From positions 5,227,001 to 5,291,000 of the forward strand of contig NZ_CP103965.1 in the NCBI RefSeq assembly GCF_024970185.1: 64,000 nucleotides of DNA. Direction: 5' to 3'. A program made the position numbers and the translations under genes. Positions within the stretch are counted from its first letter, which is position 1. Every line of letters begins with the position of its first letter. This stretch comes from Pseudomonas sp. N3-W (GTDB taxonomy: Bacteria; Pseudomonadota; Gammaproteobacteria; Pseudomonadales; Pseudomonadaceae). Of this stretch, positions 47,507 to 56,861 are shown piece by piece. Below the pieces are notes generated by a model. That model searched no databases and was not told where the DNA came from. It saw only the letters and a program-made list of their open reading frames with translations.

Positions 47507-47607
47507 AAGACTGTTTTGTAACAACAAGCCCTCGGGCCTCGGGGGTGAAAATTCTGCGCCAGCGCTTTATAGTGGCCGACCTCCGTTTCATCAAGTAGCC
47601 GAGCCCC

Positions 47608-49659
47608 ATGTCCGAGCCACGCAAGATCCTCGTCACCAGCGCCCTGCCCTACGCCAATGGTTCGATCCACCTTGGCCACATGCTGGAATACATCCAGACC
47701 GACATGTGGGTGCGTTTCCAGAAGCACCGCGGCAATCAATGCATCTACGTCTGCGCCGACGACGCTCATGGCTCGGCCATCATGCTGCGCGCAGAGAAAG
47801 AAGGCATCACCCCGGAACAATTGATCGCCAACGTCCAGGCCGAACACAGCGCCGACTTTGCCGAGTTCCTGGTGGACTTCGACAACTTCCACTCCACTCA
47901 CTCCGAAGAAAACCGTGAGCTGTCGAGCCAGATCTACCTGAAACTGCGCGACGCCGGGCACATTGCCCAACGCTCGATCACGCAATATTTCGACCCGGAA
48001 AAGAAAATGTTCCTGGCCGACCGCTTCATCAAGGGCACCTGCCCGAAATGCGGCACTCCCGATCAGTACGGCGATAACTGCGAAAAGTGCGGCGCGACCT
48101 ACGCACCGACTGACCTGAAGGACCCGAAGTCCGCCATTTCCGGCGCGACCCCGGTACTCAAGGACTCCCAGCACTTCTTCTTCAAGCTGCCGGACTTCCA
48201 GCAAATGCTGCAAGCCTGGACCCGCAGCGGCACCCTGCAAGACGCCGTGGCGAACAAGATCGCCGAATGGCTGGATGCCGGCCTGCAACAGTGGGACATT
48301 TCCCGCGATGCGCCGTACTTCGGTTTCGAAATCCCTGGCGAGCCGGGCAAATACTTCTACGTCTGGCTGGACGCGCCAATCGGCTACATGGCCAGCTTCA
48401 AGAACCTCTGCGCCCGTCGTCCGGACCTGGACTTCGACGCATTCTGGGCCAAGGACTCCACCGCCGAGCTGTACCACTTCATCGGCAAGGACATCGTCAA
48501 TTTCCACGCCCTGTTCTGGCCAGCCATGCTTGAAGGTGCAGGTTTGCGCAAACCGACCGGGATCAACGTACACGGCTACCTGACCGTCAACGGTCAGAAG
48601 ATGTCCAAGTCCCGCGGTACGTTCGTCAAGGCACGGACCTATCTGGACCACCTGTCGCCGGAATACCTGCGCTACTACTACGCAGCCAAGCTGGGCCGTG
48701 GCGTCGACGACCTGGACCTGAACCTTGAGGACTTCGTGCAGAAGGTCAACTCGGATCTGGTTGGCAAAGTGGTCAACATCGCCAGCCGTTGCGCCGGTTT
48801 CATCCAGAAAGGCAACGCCGGTGTGCTGGTCGCGGGGAATGCCGCGCCTGAACTGACCGACGCCTTCCTGGCCGCTGCGCCGAGCATCTGCGACGCCTAT
48901 GAAGCCCGTGACTTCGCCCGTGCCATGCGTGAAATCATGGGCCTGGCCGACCGCGCCAACGCCTGGATCGCCGACAAGGCTCCGTGGTCGCTGAACAAGC
49001 AGGAAGGCAAGCACGACGAAGTCCAGGCGATTTGCGCCCTGGGCATCAACCTGTTCCGTCAACTGGTGATCTTCCTCAAGCCGGTACTGCCATTGCTGGC
49101 CGCCGACGCCGAGGCATTCCTCAACGTCGCGCCGCTGACCTGGAACGACCACACCACCCTGCTCAGCAATCATCAGTTGAACGAGTTCAAACCGTTGATG
49201 ACCCGCATCGACCCGGTGAAAGTGCAAGCCATGACCGACGCCTCGAAAGAAGACCTGACCGCCAGCGCAACCGACACCGGCGAAACCGCCCCGGCCGGTA
49301 ATGGCGAACTGGCCAAGGACCCGCTGTCGCCGGAAATCGAGTTCGACGCCTTCGCTGCCGTGGACCTGCGTGTTGCGCTGATCCTCAAGGCCGAAGCCGT
49401 GGAAGGTGCCGACAAGCTGCTGCGCCTGACCCTGGACATCGGTGACGAGCAACGCAACGTGTTCTCCGGGATCAAGAGCGCCTACCCGGACCCGGCCAAG
49501 CTTGAAGGTCGCCTGACCATGATGATCGCCAACCTCAAACCGCGCAAAATGCGCTTCGGGATCTCCGAAGGCATGGTGATGGCAGCCGGTCCTGGCGGCG
49601 AAGAGATCTACCTGTTGAGCCCGGACAGCGGCGCCAAGCCGGGTCAGCGCATCAAGTAG
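47608..49659 (+). CDS. metG: Methionyl-tRNA synthetase
   Basis: A 683-aa class I synthetase charging tRNA-Met. It has the HIGH-type motif HLGH (about 22-25), a zinc knuckle with CPKC and CEKC, and KMSKS at 331-335. The C-terminal tRNA-binding (EMAP-like) domain spans about 575-683 ([17 protein letters not shown]). This is the dimeric long form. A 2.5-kb antisense frame across the gene is a composition artefact. Confidence 0.97.
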   Translation: MSEPRKILVTSALPYANGSIHLGHMLEYIQTDMWVRFQKHRGNQCIYVCADDAHGSAIMLRAEKEGITPEQLIANVQAEHSADFAEFLVDFDNFHSTHSEENRELSSQIYLKLRDAGHIAQRSITQYFDPEKKMFLADRFIKGTCPKCGTPDQYGDNCEKCGATYAPTDLKDPKSAISGATPVLKDSQHFFFKLPDFQQMLQAWTRSGTLQDAVANKIAEWLDAGLQQWDISRDAPYFGFEIPGEPGKYFYVWLDAPIGYMASFKNLCARRPDLDFDAFWAKDSTAELYHFIGKDIVNFHALFWPAMLEGAGLRKPTGINVHGYLTVNGQKMSKSRGTFVKARTYLDHLSPEYLRYYYAAKLGRGVDDLDLNLEDFVQKVNSDLVGKVVNIASRCAGFIQKGNAGVLVAGNAAPELTDAFLAAAPSICDAYEARDFARAMREIMGLADRANAWIADKAPWSLNKQEGKHDEVQAICALGINLFRQLVIFLKPVLPLLAADAEAFLNVAPLTWNDHTTLLSNHQLNEFKPLMTRIDPVKVQAMTDASKEDLTASATDTGETAPAGNGELAKDPLSPEIEFDAFAAVDLRVALILKAEAVEGADKLLRLTLDIGDEQRNVFSGIKSAYPDPAKLEGRLTMMIANLKPRKMRFGISEGMVMAAGPGGEEIYLLSPDSGAKPGQRIK

Positions 49660-49749
49660 ACCTTTGCCGTAAACCGATCCCGCAGCCGTGCCTGACACGA
49701 CTGTGGGATTTTCATGTCTGGCCCACCATAATAATGCTTGCCGTACCTT

Positions 49750-49826
49750 GTAGGAGCGGCCGGAGGCTGCGATCTTTTGATCCTTGAAAACAACGATCAA
49801 GAGATTGCAGCCTCCGCCGCTCCTAC
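49750..49826. repeat. Inverted repeat, third REP-like type
   Basis: TAGGAGCGGCCGGAGGCTGC and its inverted counterpart GCAGCCTCCGCCGCTCCTA flank a spacer with GATC-rich symmetry, forming a long hairpin between metG and rsxA. Confidence 0.85.
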
Positions 49827-49868
49827 GGGGTTTATCAGCAGTCATCAACCATGAGTGCACGACAGATC

Positions 49869-50441
49869 ATGACCGAACTGCTTCTTACGCTTGTCAGCAC
49901 CGCCCTGATCAACAACCTTGTGTTGCACTGGCCGCTGGGCGTCGATCCGTTGCTGGCCAGCGAAGAACGCCGGCAAGTGCATGCACTGGGATTGGCCACC
50001 GCGAGCCTGATGCTGGTCACCGGCATGTTCGGTTATGGGCTCTATCAATGGTTATTGGTGCCGCTGGCGCTGACGTCGCTGAAACTGTTCGTATTTATGC
50101 CCCTCAGCGTGTTGCTGATCGGGCCGCTGCTGAAATTGCTTTCACGGTTGCTGCCGCAACTGTCCTTCGATGGCCTCTGGCCCCTGCTGCTGGGCAATGC
50201 CGGAGTACTCGGGCTGACGCTGCTCAATGCACGGGACGATCATGGGTTTTTCCACGCCAGCGCCATGAGCCTCGGTGCCGGGCTGGGTTTCTGGCTGGTG
50301 CTGGGCCTGTTCTGCGATTTGCGCCAGCGCACTTTCGATAACGATGTGCCCCTGCCCTTTCGCGGCCTGCCGATCCAACTGATCAGCGCCGGACTGATCG
50401 CAGTGGCTTTTCTCGGCTTCAACGGACTGATCAAAACATGA
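49869..50441 (+). CDS. rsxA: Rsx/Rnf electron-transport complex subunit A
   Basis: A 190-aa inner-membrane protein with six hydrophobic segments, matching RnfA. It begins [19 protein letters not shown] (family: MT-LLL---T-L-NN-VL) and ends with the conserved [19 protein letters not shown] and FNGLIK. I chose the ATG at 49869 by family alignment; an in-frame ATG at 49851 adds six residues and neither has a clear ribosome site. Its stop overlaps the rsxB ATG by four bases. Confidence 0.88.
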   Translation: MTELLLTLVSTALINNLVLHWPLGVDPLLASEERRQVHALGLATASLMLVTGMFGYGLYQWLLVPLALTSLKLFVFMPLSVLLIGPLLKLLSRLLPQLSFDGLWPLLLGNAGVLGLTLLNARDDHGFFHASAMSLGAGLGFWLVLGLFCDLRQRTFDNDVPLPFRGLPIQLISAGLIAVAFLGFNGLIKT

Positions 50442-51649
50442 GTCTGATTCAATGCATCGATGCGCTCTTGCCGCAGACCCAATGCGGCAAGTGCGGCCAT
50501 CCCGGATGCAAGCCCTACGCCGAAGGCATTGCCAGCGGCGAGCCGATCAACAAATGCCCGCCCGGTGGCCGCGAGACCATCGAGGCCCTGGCCGACCTGC
50601 TGAAAGTCCCGGTGCTAGAACTGGACATCAGTCGCGGCTCGGCACCGGCGCAGATCGCCTACATCCGCGAGGCCGAATGCATCGGCTGCACCAAGTGCAT
50701 CCAGGCGTGCCCGATCGACGCCATCGTCGGCGCGGCAAAACTGATGCACACGGTCATTATCGATGAATGCACCGGCTGCGACCTGTGCGTGGCGCCCTGC
50801 CCGGTTGACTGCATCGAAATGCGGCCATTGCCGCTCGCCACGGTACTGCCGATTGTCGGCGGCCTGGCGACAAGCCTTGAAGACATTCAGGCCCGCACCG
50901 CTAAACGCAATCACGCCCGACGCCGCTTCGAGCTGCGCAACGCCCGCCTGCACCGCGAAGAACAACAGCGCCTCGCCGAACGACAGGCCCGCGCGCAGCG
51001 CACTGTGCAACACACTGAGGCGCCCCTCGACCCGGTTCAGGCCGCGCTTGAACGAGTCCGCACGCAGAAAGCCGCCAACGCTGACGCTTCGCTGAAAAAG
51101 GCCAAAATCGATGTGGCGATGAGTCGGGCGCAATTGCACAAATCGCTGAAAGCCTTCGGGCATCCGCCGACCTTTGAGCAACAGTCGCAACTGATCGTCC
51201 TGCAACAGCAGTTCGAAGCGGCAGAGCAGGCCCTGGCACAACTGGAAAGCAGCGCACCGCCAGTGCCAGTGCCGGTTGCTCCGGCAAAAGACGCTGACCT
51301 GAAACGGGCCAAAATCCAGCTGGCGATGCGCCGCGCCGAGCTGAAAAAAGCGCAAACCAATGAAGCACCCGGTGAACAGATCAAGGCACTGGAGCAAGCT
51401 CTCAAGGACGCCGAACATGCCCTGCACGCGGCGCAAGCCGCAAGCGAGCAGCCTGTGCCTGAACTGACCCGGGTCGAAAAGCGCCCCATCGACAGCCAGC
51501 TTCGACAGCTGAAAACCGAGCTGGCCTACGCACGGGCTGATGTCAGCAAACTCGAACGAGGCACCCACACGTCCGCCGAGCTACTGGACAAGGCCCGCGC
51601 CCGATTGCTGGAAGCAGAGCGTCACGTGGAGGCCTATGTCGCCCCTTGA
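50438..51649 (+). CDS. rsxB: RsxB-like polyferredoxin without membrane anchor, with long C-terminal tail
   Basis: A 403-aa protein. It starts directly with the Fe-S domain (Cys16, 19, 24, 40), followed by two [4Fe-4S] ferredoxin sites (Cys81/84/87/91 and 111/114/117/121). Typical RnfB has an N-terminal membrane helix, which is absent. From about residue 195 comes a charged helical tail with three related repeats ([15 protein letters not shown] at 219, [15 protein letters not shown] at 288, [15 protein letters not shown] at 355). These resemble the tail repeats of RnfC, whose gene is missing here. Overlaps rsxA (4 bp) and rsxD (14 bp). Confidence 0.87.
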   Translation: MSLIQCIDALLPQTQCGKCGHPGCKPYAEGIASGEPINKCPPGGRETIEALADLLKVPVLELDISRGSAPAQIAYIREAECIGCTKCIQACPIDAIVGAAKLMHTVIIDECTGCDLCVAPCPVDCIEMRPLPLATVLPIVGGLATSLEDIQARTAKRNHARRRFELRNARLHREEQQRLAERQARAQRTVQHTEAPLDPVQAALERVRTQKAANADASLKKAKIDVAMSRAQLHKSLKAFGHPPTFEQQSQLIVLQQQFEAAEQALAQLESSAPPVPVPVAPAKDADLKRAKIQLAMRRAELKKAQTNEAPGEQIKALEQALKDAEHALHAAQAASEQPVPELTRVEKRPIDSQLRQLKTELAYARADVSKLERGTHTSAELLDKARARLLEAERHVEAYVAP

Positions 51650-52625
51650 AGCGGTGGACGAACGTCTTCAGCAGGCCATGAATCGGGTATTGCTGGCCAC
51701 CGTGCCGGGGATGCTGATGTTGTTTTGGCTATACGGCTGGGGGGTGCTGATAAACCTGCTGTTGACGGTTGCGACGGCGCTGGCGGTAGAAGCCGTAGTG
51801 ATGCGCCTGCGCAACCGCCCTCTTGCAGTGCTGAGCGACGGCAGTGCGCTGGTCACCGCGACGCTGCTGGGGTTGGCGTTGCCGCCTTATTGCCCTTGGT
51901 GGTTGACCGTCAGCGCTGCCGCCAGCGCACTGCTGTTTGGCAAACATCTGTTCGGGGGTGTTGGCAAAAATCCGTTCAACCCGGCCATGCTGGGTTTTGC
52001 CCTGATGCTGGTGAGTTTCCCGCAACAGATGACGCACTGGCCGTCGACCCACGGTCTGGACCTGCTGGGCGGTCTGCAACAAATCTTCGGTTTCAACGTT
52101 GGTCAGACCCCGGATGCGTGGGTTCAAGCCACCGCGCTGGACAGCCTGCGCATCAACAAAAGCCTGACCATGGATGAGCTGTTTGCGGGCAATCCGGCGT
52201 TCGGCCATTTTGGTGGCCGAGGGGTGGAATGGGTCAACCTGGCGTTTCTGGCGGGCGGCGTCTTTTTGCTGCAGCGCCGCGTGTTCGGTTGGCACGCACC
52301 GGTCGGCATGCTTGCCAGCCTGTTCCTTATCAGCCTGTTGTGCTGGAACGGTTCAGGGTCGGACTCTCATGGTTCGCCACTGTTTCATCTGCTGACCGGC
52401 GCCAGCATGCTCGGGGCGTTTTTCATCATTACCGAGCCGGTGTCCGGTGCAAAAAGCCCGATGGCCCGCCTGATGTTCGGCGTCGGCGTGGGTCTGTTGA
52501 CCTACCTGATCCGAACCTGGGGCGGTTACCCGGACGGCGTTGCGTTTGCGGTGTTGCTGATGAACCTGTGTGTGCCGGCGCTGGAGCGTTTTGTGGCAGC
52601 CAGACAAGAGCAGGCTGCCCCATGA
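51636..52625 (+). CDS. rsxD: Rsx/Rnf electron-transport complex subunit D
   Basis: A 329-aa membrane protein with about nine helices, beginning at the ATG with GGAGG upstream at 51636. The covalent FMN site is conserved as QATALD (Thr166). Other family motifs are [10 protein letters not shown] and [13 protein letters not shown]. It conducts electrons and ions across the inner membrane with RsxG and RsxE. Overlaps the rsxB end by 14 bp. Confidence 0.92.
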   Translation: MSPLEAVDERLQQAMNRVLLATVPGMLMLFWLYGWGVLINLLLTVATALAVEAVVMRLRNRPLAVLSDGSALVTATLLGLALPPYCPWWLTVSAAASALLFGKHLFGGVGKNPFNPAMLGFALMLVSFPQQMTHWPSTHGLDLLGGLQQIFGFNVGQTPDAWVQATALDSLRINKSLTMDELFAGNPAFGHFGGRGVEWVNLAFLAGGVFLLQRRVFGWHAPVGMLASLFLISLLCWNGSGSDSHGSPLFHLLTGASMLGAFFIITEPVSGAKSPMARLMFGVGVGLLTYLIRTWGGYPDGVAFAVLLMNLCVPALERFVAARQEQAAP

Positions 52626-53233
52626 GTCGGCTATTGAGCGTGGTGATCCTGGCGCTGCTGGCGAGCCTGGGAGTGGGCATGACGTATTGGCTGCAACAGG
52701 GCAGCGCGACACACATTGCCGCCCAACAGCGCCTGATCGACAGCCATGCCCTGCTGGACGTACTGCCTGGCGCCAGCTTCGACAACCAGCCGCTGGATCA
52801 CCCACTTGCTTTCACTGACATCGCGCTGACCCACAGCACACTGCTGGGCGGGTATCTGGCGACCAGGGCCGATCAGCCCAGCGCGGTCCTGCTGCGCAGC
52901 CAGACTGTCGGGTATGCCGGCTCGATCGAATTGCTGATCGCCATCGACATCAACGGCAAGCTGTTGGGAGTCAAAACCCTCAAGCAGGCGGAAACCCCGG
53001 GGCTTGGCGGTCGACTTGCCGAATGGCCGAACACCTGGCTGCAAGTCTTTACCGGCAAGTCGCGAAACGAGCCGGCCGACAGCGGTTGGGCCTTGAAGAA
53101 AGATCAGGGACAATTTGATCAGATGGCCGGGGCGACCATCACCTCAAGGGCCGTCGTCAACGCCTTGCACGATGCCTTGCGTTATTTTGATGAGCACCGC
53201 CAAGTGTTGCTCGAGAACGGCGCCCATGAATAA
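52622..53233 (+). CDS. rsxG: Rsx/Rnf electron-transport complex subunit G
   Basis: A 203-aa protein with one N-terminal helix (about 4-24) and a periplasmic FMN-binding domain. The flavinylation motif is AGATITS (Thr172), and ETPGLGGRL is a family signature. It passes electrons between RsxD and RsxE. The ATG overlaps the rsxD stop as ATGA. Confidence 0.92.
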   Translation: MSRLLSVVILALLASLGVGMTYWLQQGSATHIAAQQRLIDSHALLDVLPGASFDNQPLDHPLAFTDIALTHSTLLGGYLATRADQPSAVLLRSQTVGYAGSIELLIAIDINGKLLGVKTLKQAETPGLGGRLAEWPNTWLQVFTGKSRNEPADSGWALKKDQGQFDQMAGATITSRAVVNALHDALRYFDEHRQVLLENGAHE

Positions 53234-53810
53234 GACGACGCTACAGAATTCGTTGATGCTGGCACCCCTGCTGGGCGTCACGGACTTGCTGGTGAGCGGC
53301 CTGGGCGTGTGGCTGGTGTTCATGCTGGTCACGGGGGCCTTTGGCTTGGCGATGCGTGCGCTAAGATCCAGGCTCATGCCGGCGACACACGTGGCCGCCA
53401 GTGTGTTGCTGGCCGCCACGCTGACCAGTTGCGCCGACCTGCTCATGCAAACCTGGTCGTTGCCATGGCAGCAACACATCGGTTTGTATATCGGCTTGCT
53501 GGCCTTGCAATGTGTCGTGCTGGAACACAACGGTTTTTTCCTGAGCCACTGGCGCGAGCGCTTGCGTCTGAGTGGGCTGTTTGGCGTGCTGATGATCAGC
53601 CTGGGCCTGCTACGCGAGCTCATCGGCAACGGCACTCTCGGCGCTCATCTCAACTGGCTGGCCGGTGCAACACAAGATGATTGGCAAGGGTTCGTTCTGG
53701 GTAGCGATGGTGGCTTGCGCCTGGCGACCCTGGCACCCGGTGGCCTGATACTGCTGGGACTGTTGATCGCGGCGTGGCGAGCCTGGCCTCGCCCGACGCC
53801 CGCAAACTGA
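53226..53810 (+). CDS. rsxE: Rsx/Rnf electron-transport complex subunit E
   Basis: A 194-aa inner-membrane protein with six hydrophobic segments. The N-terminal NSLMLAPLLGVTDLLVSGLG corresponds to the RnfE opening, and LRELIGNGTLGA to its conserved loop. RnfE from other species is somewhat longer (about 210-230). Overlaps rsxG by 8 bp. Last Rsx gene, 25 bp before nth. Confidence 0.9.
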   Translation: MNKTTLQNSLMLAPLLGVTDLLVSGLGVWLVFMLVTGAFGLAMRALRSRLMPATHVAASVLLAATLTSCADLLMQTWSLPWQQHIGLYIGLLALQCVVLEHNGFFLSHWRERLRLSGLFGVLMISLGLLRELIGNGTLGAHLNWLAGATQDDWQGFVLGSDGGLRLATLAPGGLILLGLLIAAWRAWPRPTPAN

Positions 53811-53835
53811 CTGCTTTCGAGGAAACGCATCATCC

Positions 53836-54474
53836 ATGAATGCCGCAAAACGTTATGAAATTTTCCGCAGACTGCACGAAGACAACCCGGAACCGAAGAC
53901 TGAACTGGCCTACTCGTCCCCCTTCGAGTTGCTGATTGCCGTGATTCTGTCGGCGCAGTCCACCGATGTCGGCGTCAACAAGGCCACGGCGAAACTGTTT
54001 CCGGTGGCCAATACGCCGGCAGCGATTCACGCCCTGGGTATCGAGGGCCTTTCGGCATACATCAAGACCATCGGCCTGTTCAACAGCAAAGCGAAGAACG
54101 TGATCGAAACCTGCCGCCTGCTGGTGGAGCGCCATGGCAGTGAAGTGCCGCAGACGCGTGAAGAACTCGAGGCGCTACCCGGCGTGGGTCGCAAGACCGC
54201 CAACGTGGTACTCAATACCGCGTTTCGCCAGCTGACCATGGCTGTGGACACCCATATCTTCCGCGTCAGCAACCGTACCGGCATCGCCCCGGGCAAGAAC
54301 GTTGTCGAGGTGGAGATGAAGCTGATGAAGTTCGTGCCCAAGGAGTTTTTGCTCGATTCCCATCATTGGCTGATTCTTCACGGACGCTACGTTTGCCTGG
54401 CCCGCAAGCCTCGTTGCGGCAGTTGCCGGATCGAAGATCTGTGTGAATACAAACAAAAGACCTCGGACGATTGA
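53836..54474 (+). CDS. nth: Endonuclease III
   Basis: A 212-aa DNA glycosylase/AP lyase that removes oxidised pyrimidines. The helix-hairpin-helix is LPGVGRKTANVV with catalytic Lys120 and Asp138. The [4Fe-4S] loop is Cys187-x6-Cys194-x2-Cys197-x5-Cys203. Its place after rsxE is the common proteobacterial order. Confidence 0.97.
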   Translation: MNAAKRYEIFRRLHEDNPEPKTELAYSSPFELLIAVILSAQSTDVGVNKATAKLFPVANTPAAIHALGIEGLSAYIKTIGLFNSKAKNVIETCRLLVERHGSEVPQTREELEALPGVGRKTANVVLNTAFRQLTMAVDTHIFRVSNRTGIAPGKNVVEVEMKLMKFVPKEFLLDSHHWLILHGRYVCLARKPRCGSCRIEDLCEYKQKTSDD

Positions 54475-54581
54475 GCCGCTATTGGGTTTATGGATTGATC
54501 GATTGAAAAAATCTTTTTTACCCGCCGATGGATTGTCGATATAAGGAGCGCCAATGGCAGTCTTAGCCTGGAGTTAACGTT

Positions 54582-54761
54582 ATGAGCACTGGCAAAGAGC
54601 AATTGGACGTAGAAGACGACTTTCCCGCCGTTGAGACCGACGACGCCGAACCGGTGGTCGAGGTAGCGAAGACCAACCTGAGCAAACGCCGCACCATCGA
54701 CAATCTGCTGGAGGAGCGTCGACTGCAAAAGCAATTGGCCGATTACGATTTTGACCTGTAA
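54582..54761 (+). CDS. PA3496-family small acidic protein (59 aa)
   Basis: A 59-aa frame starting MSTGKEQLDVEDDFPAVE, with GGAG upstream. The N-terminal half is strongly acidic. The C-terminal half is basic and helical (LSKRRTIDNLLEERRLQKQL), ending DYDFDL. The ending and position just after nth match the PA3496 family of putative envelope-integrity proteins in Pseudomonas. No catalytic or membrane feature. A terminator follows at once. Confidence 0.82.
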   Translation: MSTGKEQLDVEDDFPAVETDDAEPVVEVAKTNLSKRRTIDNLLEERRLQKQLADYDFDL

Positions 54762-54767
54762 TACCTG

Positions 54768-54794
54768 AAAGCCTCCCGAAACGGAGGCTTTTTG
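54768..54794 (+). terminator. Intrinsic terminator
   Basis: AAAGCCTCC-CGAAAC-GGAGGCTTTTT follows the 59-aa gene directly and probably ends the rsx-nth unit. Confidence 0.92.
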
Positions 54795-54842
54795 CTATGA
54801 GGCACTCCCTGGCTCATAGCGCGTTACGCAACAGTAACGCAT

Positions 54843-55469
54843 TCACACCAGACCATTACGCTGGGCCAATTCAATCAAGTCGACCAGAGAGCGGGCATTG
54901 AGTTTCAACAACAGTCGGGTTTTGTAAGTACTGACTGTCTTGTTACTGAGAAACATGCCATCGGCAATTTCCTTGTTTGTCTTCCCCCGCGCCAGCTGTT
55001 GCAACACCATCATTTCCCGACCGGACAAACGGTCCACCATGTCGGCTTCGCTGGCATTACCCAGACTGGCACGAACGGTATGTAACGCTTGATTGGGAAA
55101 GTAACTATAGCCTGACAACACGGCCTTGATCGCGCTGAGTAACTCAGTGAGATCCTGTTGTTTGCAAACATAACCCGCTGCACCCGACTGCATGCAGCGC
55201 ATGGAAAAATGCCCGGGCGCCTGAGAAGTCAGTACCAGCACTTTCAAGGGCAACGCTGTCGAGGTCAGGCGTGCAATAACTTCCAGCCCATCCAGTTTCG
55301 GGATGCCTATATCCAGAATAACAATATCCGGCATATGTTCACGAGCAAGTTGCAATGCATCTACGCCATTGTCTGTCTCTGCGACAATTTCGTAGCCATG
55401 ACGTTCCATTAACAAACGCACCGCAAGACGAATGACAGGGTGATCATCTACGATCAGCACTTTATTCAT
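54843..55469 (-). CDS. NarL/FixJ-family response regulator (RocA/EvgA-like)
   Basis: A 208-aa regulator with a receiver domain (acidic D8-D9, phospho-acceptor D53, Lys in YVCKQQDL) and a LuxR-type helix-turn-helix (about 143-205, GKTNKEIADGMFLSNKTVSTYKTRLLLKLNA in parts). It resembles RocA1/EvgA-like regulators controlled by unorthodox sensors, but no sensor gene is adjacent, so it is an orphan here. The ATG at 55469 aligns with the family. It faces the AT-rich patch at 55470-56067. Confidence 0.87.
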   Translation of the reverse strand: MNKVLIVDDHPVIRLAVRLLMERHGYEIVAETDNGVDALQLAREHMPDIVILDIGIPKLDGLEVIARLTSTALPLKVLVLTSQAPGHFSMRCMQSGAAGYVCKQQDLTELLSAIKAVLSGYSYFPNQALHTVRASLGNASEADMVDRLSGREMMVLQQLARGKTNKEIADGMFLSNKTVSTYKTRLLLKLNARSLVDLIELAQRNGLV

Positions 55470-56067
55470 GGGCAAGTCCAATTTCGCTGTTCGAATTTTT
55501 AGAGCCCGCACAATAGCCTAGTCGTTTCACCCTTGGCATGTCGTCCCCCCCGAGCGCCCACACCGAGAGACAAGCCCTACAAATAAGACGGATTTATCCT
55601 ACAAAAAACCTTGAATACAGCGTACTGAAAAAACGTGCCAGGTCATTTATGAGCGAATTCCGGCTGCGTTTTTTGTATCGACTTACGACCACCAATCACC
55701 GTACTCGTGAAACCCCCAACTGATTGCGCAGACTGAAAACAGTAGCCCGCCTTCAAAATCAACGTATATTTTCCCACCCTGAATTCGTACCGGAAGCATT
55801 GCGCCTTACATAGCCTCTTGCATCATAAAAAAAGTCACTCACCATTCTTTTACAACACCCCTCCCTGACACAATGGCGCCCGACCCTGGAACATCACAAG
55901 CACTAAAATCACATCAGAAAATTATAAAAAGCCTATACAAGCCTGACAACACAACAAACAATGCACACTCAACCACGGTCTTTCACACCAAACTTCAACC
56001 TACGAGAATTCAAGTTAATCATGAGTAAATCACATGACAAAATTCAAAAAAAAGCATCTCAAACCCC
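55470..56067. other. AT-rich intergenic patch with no gene seen
   Basis: About 600 bp clearly richer in A and T than the rest of the window, with many A- and T-runs and TATA-like words. No frame with a ribosome site and credible protein was found; the 61-aa frame at 55538 has no support. It could hold promoters for both flanking genes or be acquired DNA. Confidence 0.55.
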
Positions 56068-56706
56068 ATGACAATTATTGCCATATTCGCAACACTTTCC
56101 GAAACATCTGCCGCTATTTCCCTGCCCTTCCTTGACAACGACGAACGGGAAATCTATGTCTGGTTCCTGATCAGCTTTCCATTCTACATGCTGTTTCTTT
56201 TCTTCATTACGCTCAACTTCAACTATCGATCGTTGTATGCACCATCGGACTTTGAAAAAGAAAAAAACTTCCTGAAAGTCATCGATAAAGTTGGCGACAC
56301 CCCGCCCCTACACCCTCATTCAGACGCGGTCACTCCCTCCAAGGCCGACGCATTTCGTGGTCGATTCAGCAGAGCCCAGGCACCACCGTCCGCCATCCGT
56401 CTATGCACCAGCCGGTTGGTGCGACACAACGTATTGCTGCCGGAATCGTTAGCAGACTTGAGCATCGTTGACGCTCGCTGGATGAACTCCAAGGTCGACC
56501 TGACAAGCCTGCTGGACAGCCTGCAGGGGCCGAACGATAAATCCACGGGCGTGATTGTGTTTCTCGCCTGTGACGAATCGGAGCGATTGCTGAAGGAGTA
56601 CACGTTCAAATCGTTGAAACACGCCAGGACAGCGACTCGCGCCACGTTCTGCATTGTTTACAACTTGGATTCACATGACGTGAAAGTGCTGGGTCAAACA
56701 CCATGA
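56068..56706 (+). CDS. Hypothetical membrane protein (212 aa), unknown family
   Basis: A 212-aa protein with a weak first hydrophobic stretch (about 2-20), one strong helix (YVWFLISFPFYMLFLFFITL, about 30-50) and a cytoplasmic or periplasmic soluble domain from about residue 60 to the end. The soluble part contains a strand-like VIVFLACDESERLL and ATFCIVYNLD. I recognise no motif. No good ribosome site precedes the ATG, and base use in the first third is AT-rich as in the gap upstream, while the last half looks like ordinary Pseudomonas. It may be a lineage-specific gene. Confidence 0.55.
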   Translation: MTIIAIFATLSETSAAISLPFLDNDEREIYVWFLISFPFYMLFLFFITLNFNYRSLYAPSDFEKEKNFLKVIDKVGDTPPLHPHSDAVTPSKADAFRGRFSRAQAPPSAIRLCTSRLVRHNVLLPESLADLSIVDARWMNSKVDLTSLLDSLQGPNDKSTGVIVFLACDESERLLKEYTFKSLKHARTATRATFCIVYNLDSHDVKVLGQTP

Positions 56707-56721
56707 AACACCAGCAAGCAT

Positions 56722-56742
56722 GCTTGATGCTTGATGCTTGAT
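56722..56742. repeat. GCTTGAT heptamer repeated three times
   Basis: Three perfect 7-bp copies in tandem, just after the hypothetical membrane gene and outside any coding region. Confidence 0.85.
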
Positions 56743-56861
56743 CCCGCCGGGAGGCAAAAAACCGGAATGCAATGGGACAGGCCCATAGAGGGGAAAGATT
56801 TCCTTGAATCGGCTGCCTTGTCGAGGACAGGGCAGCCGTTTCAATTACCGCAACAAGGCTC

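Noticed and set aside
47308..49860. 850-aa open frame antisense to metG
   Set aside because: It covers metG exactly in reverse, has biased composition (Val/Gly/Gln/His), shows no domain or ribosome site, and runs through repeats at both ends; a product of GC-rich third positions.
55538..55723. 61-aa frame in the AT-rich patch
   Set aside because: No ribosome site, no recognisable pattern, and composition typical of chance.
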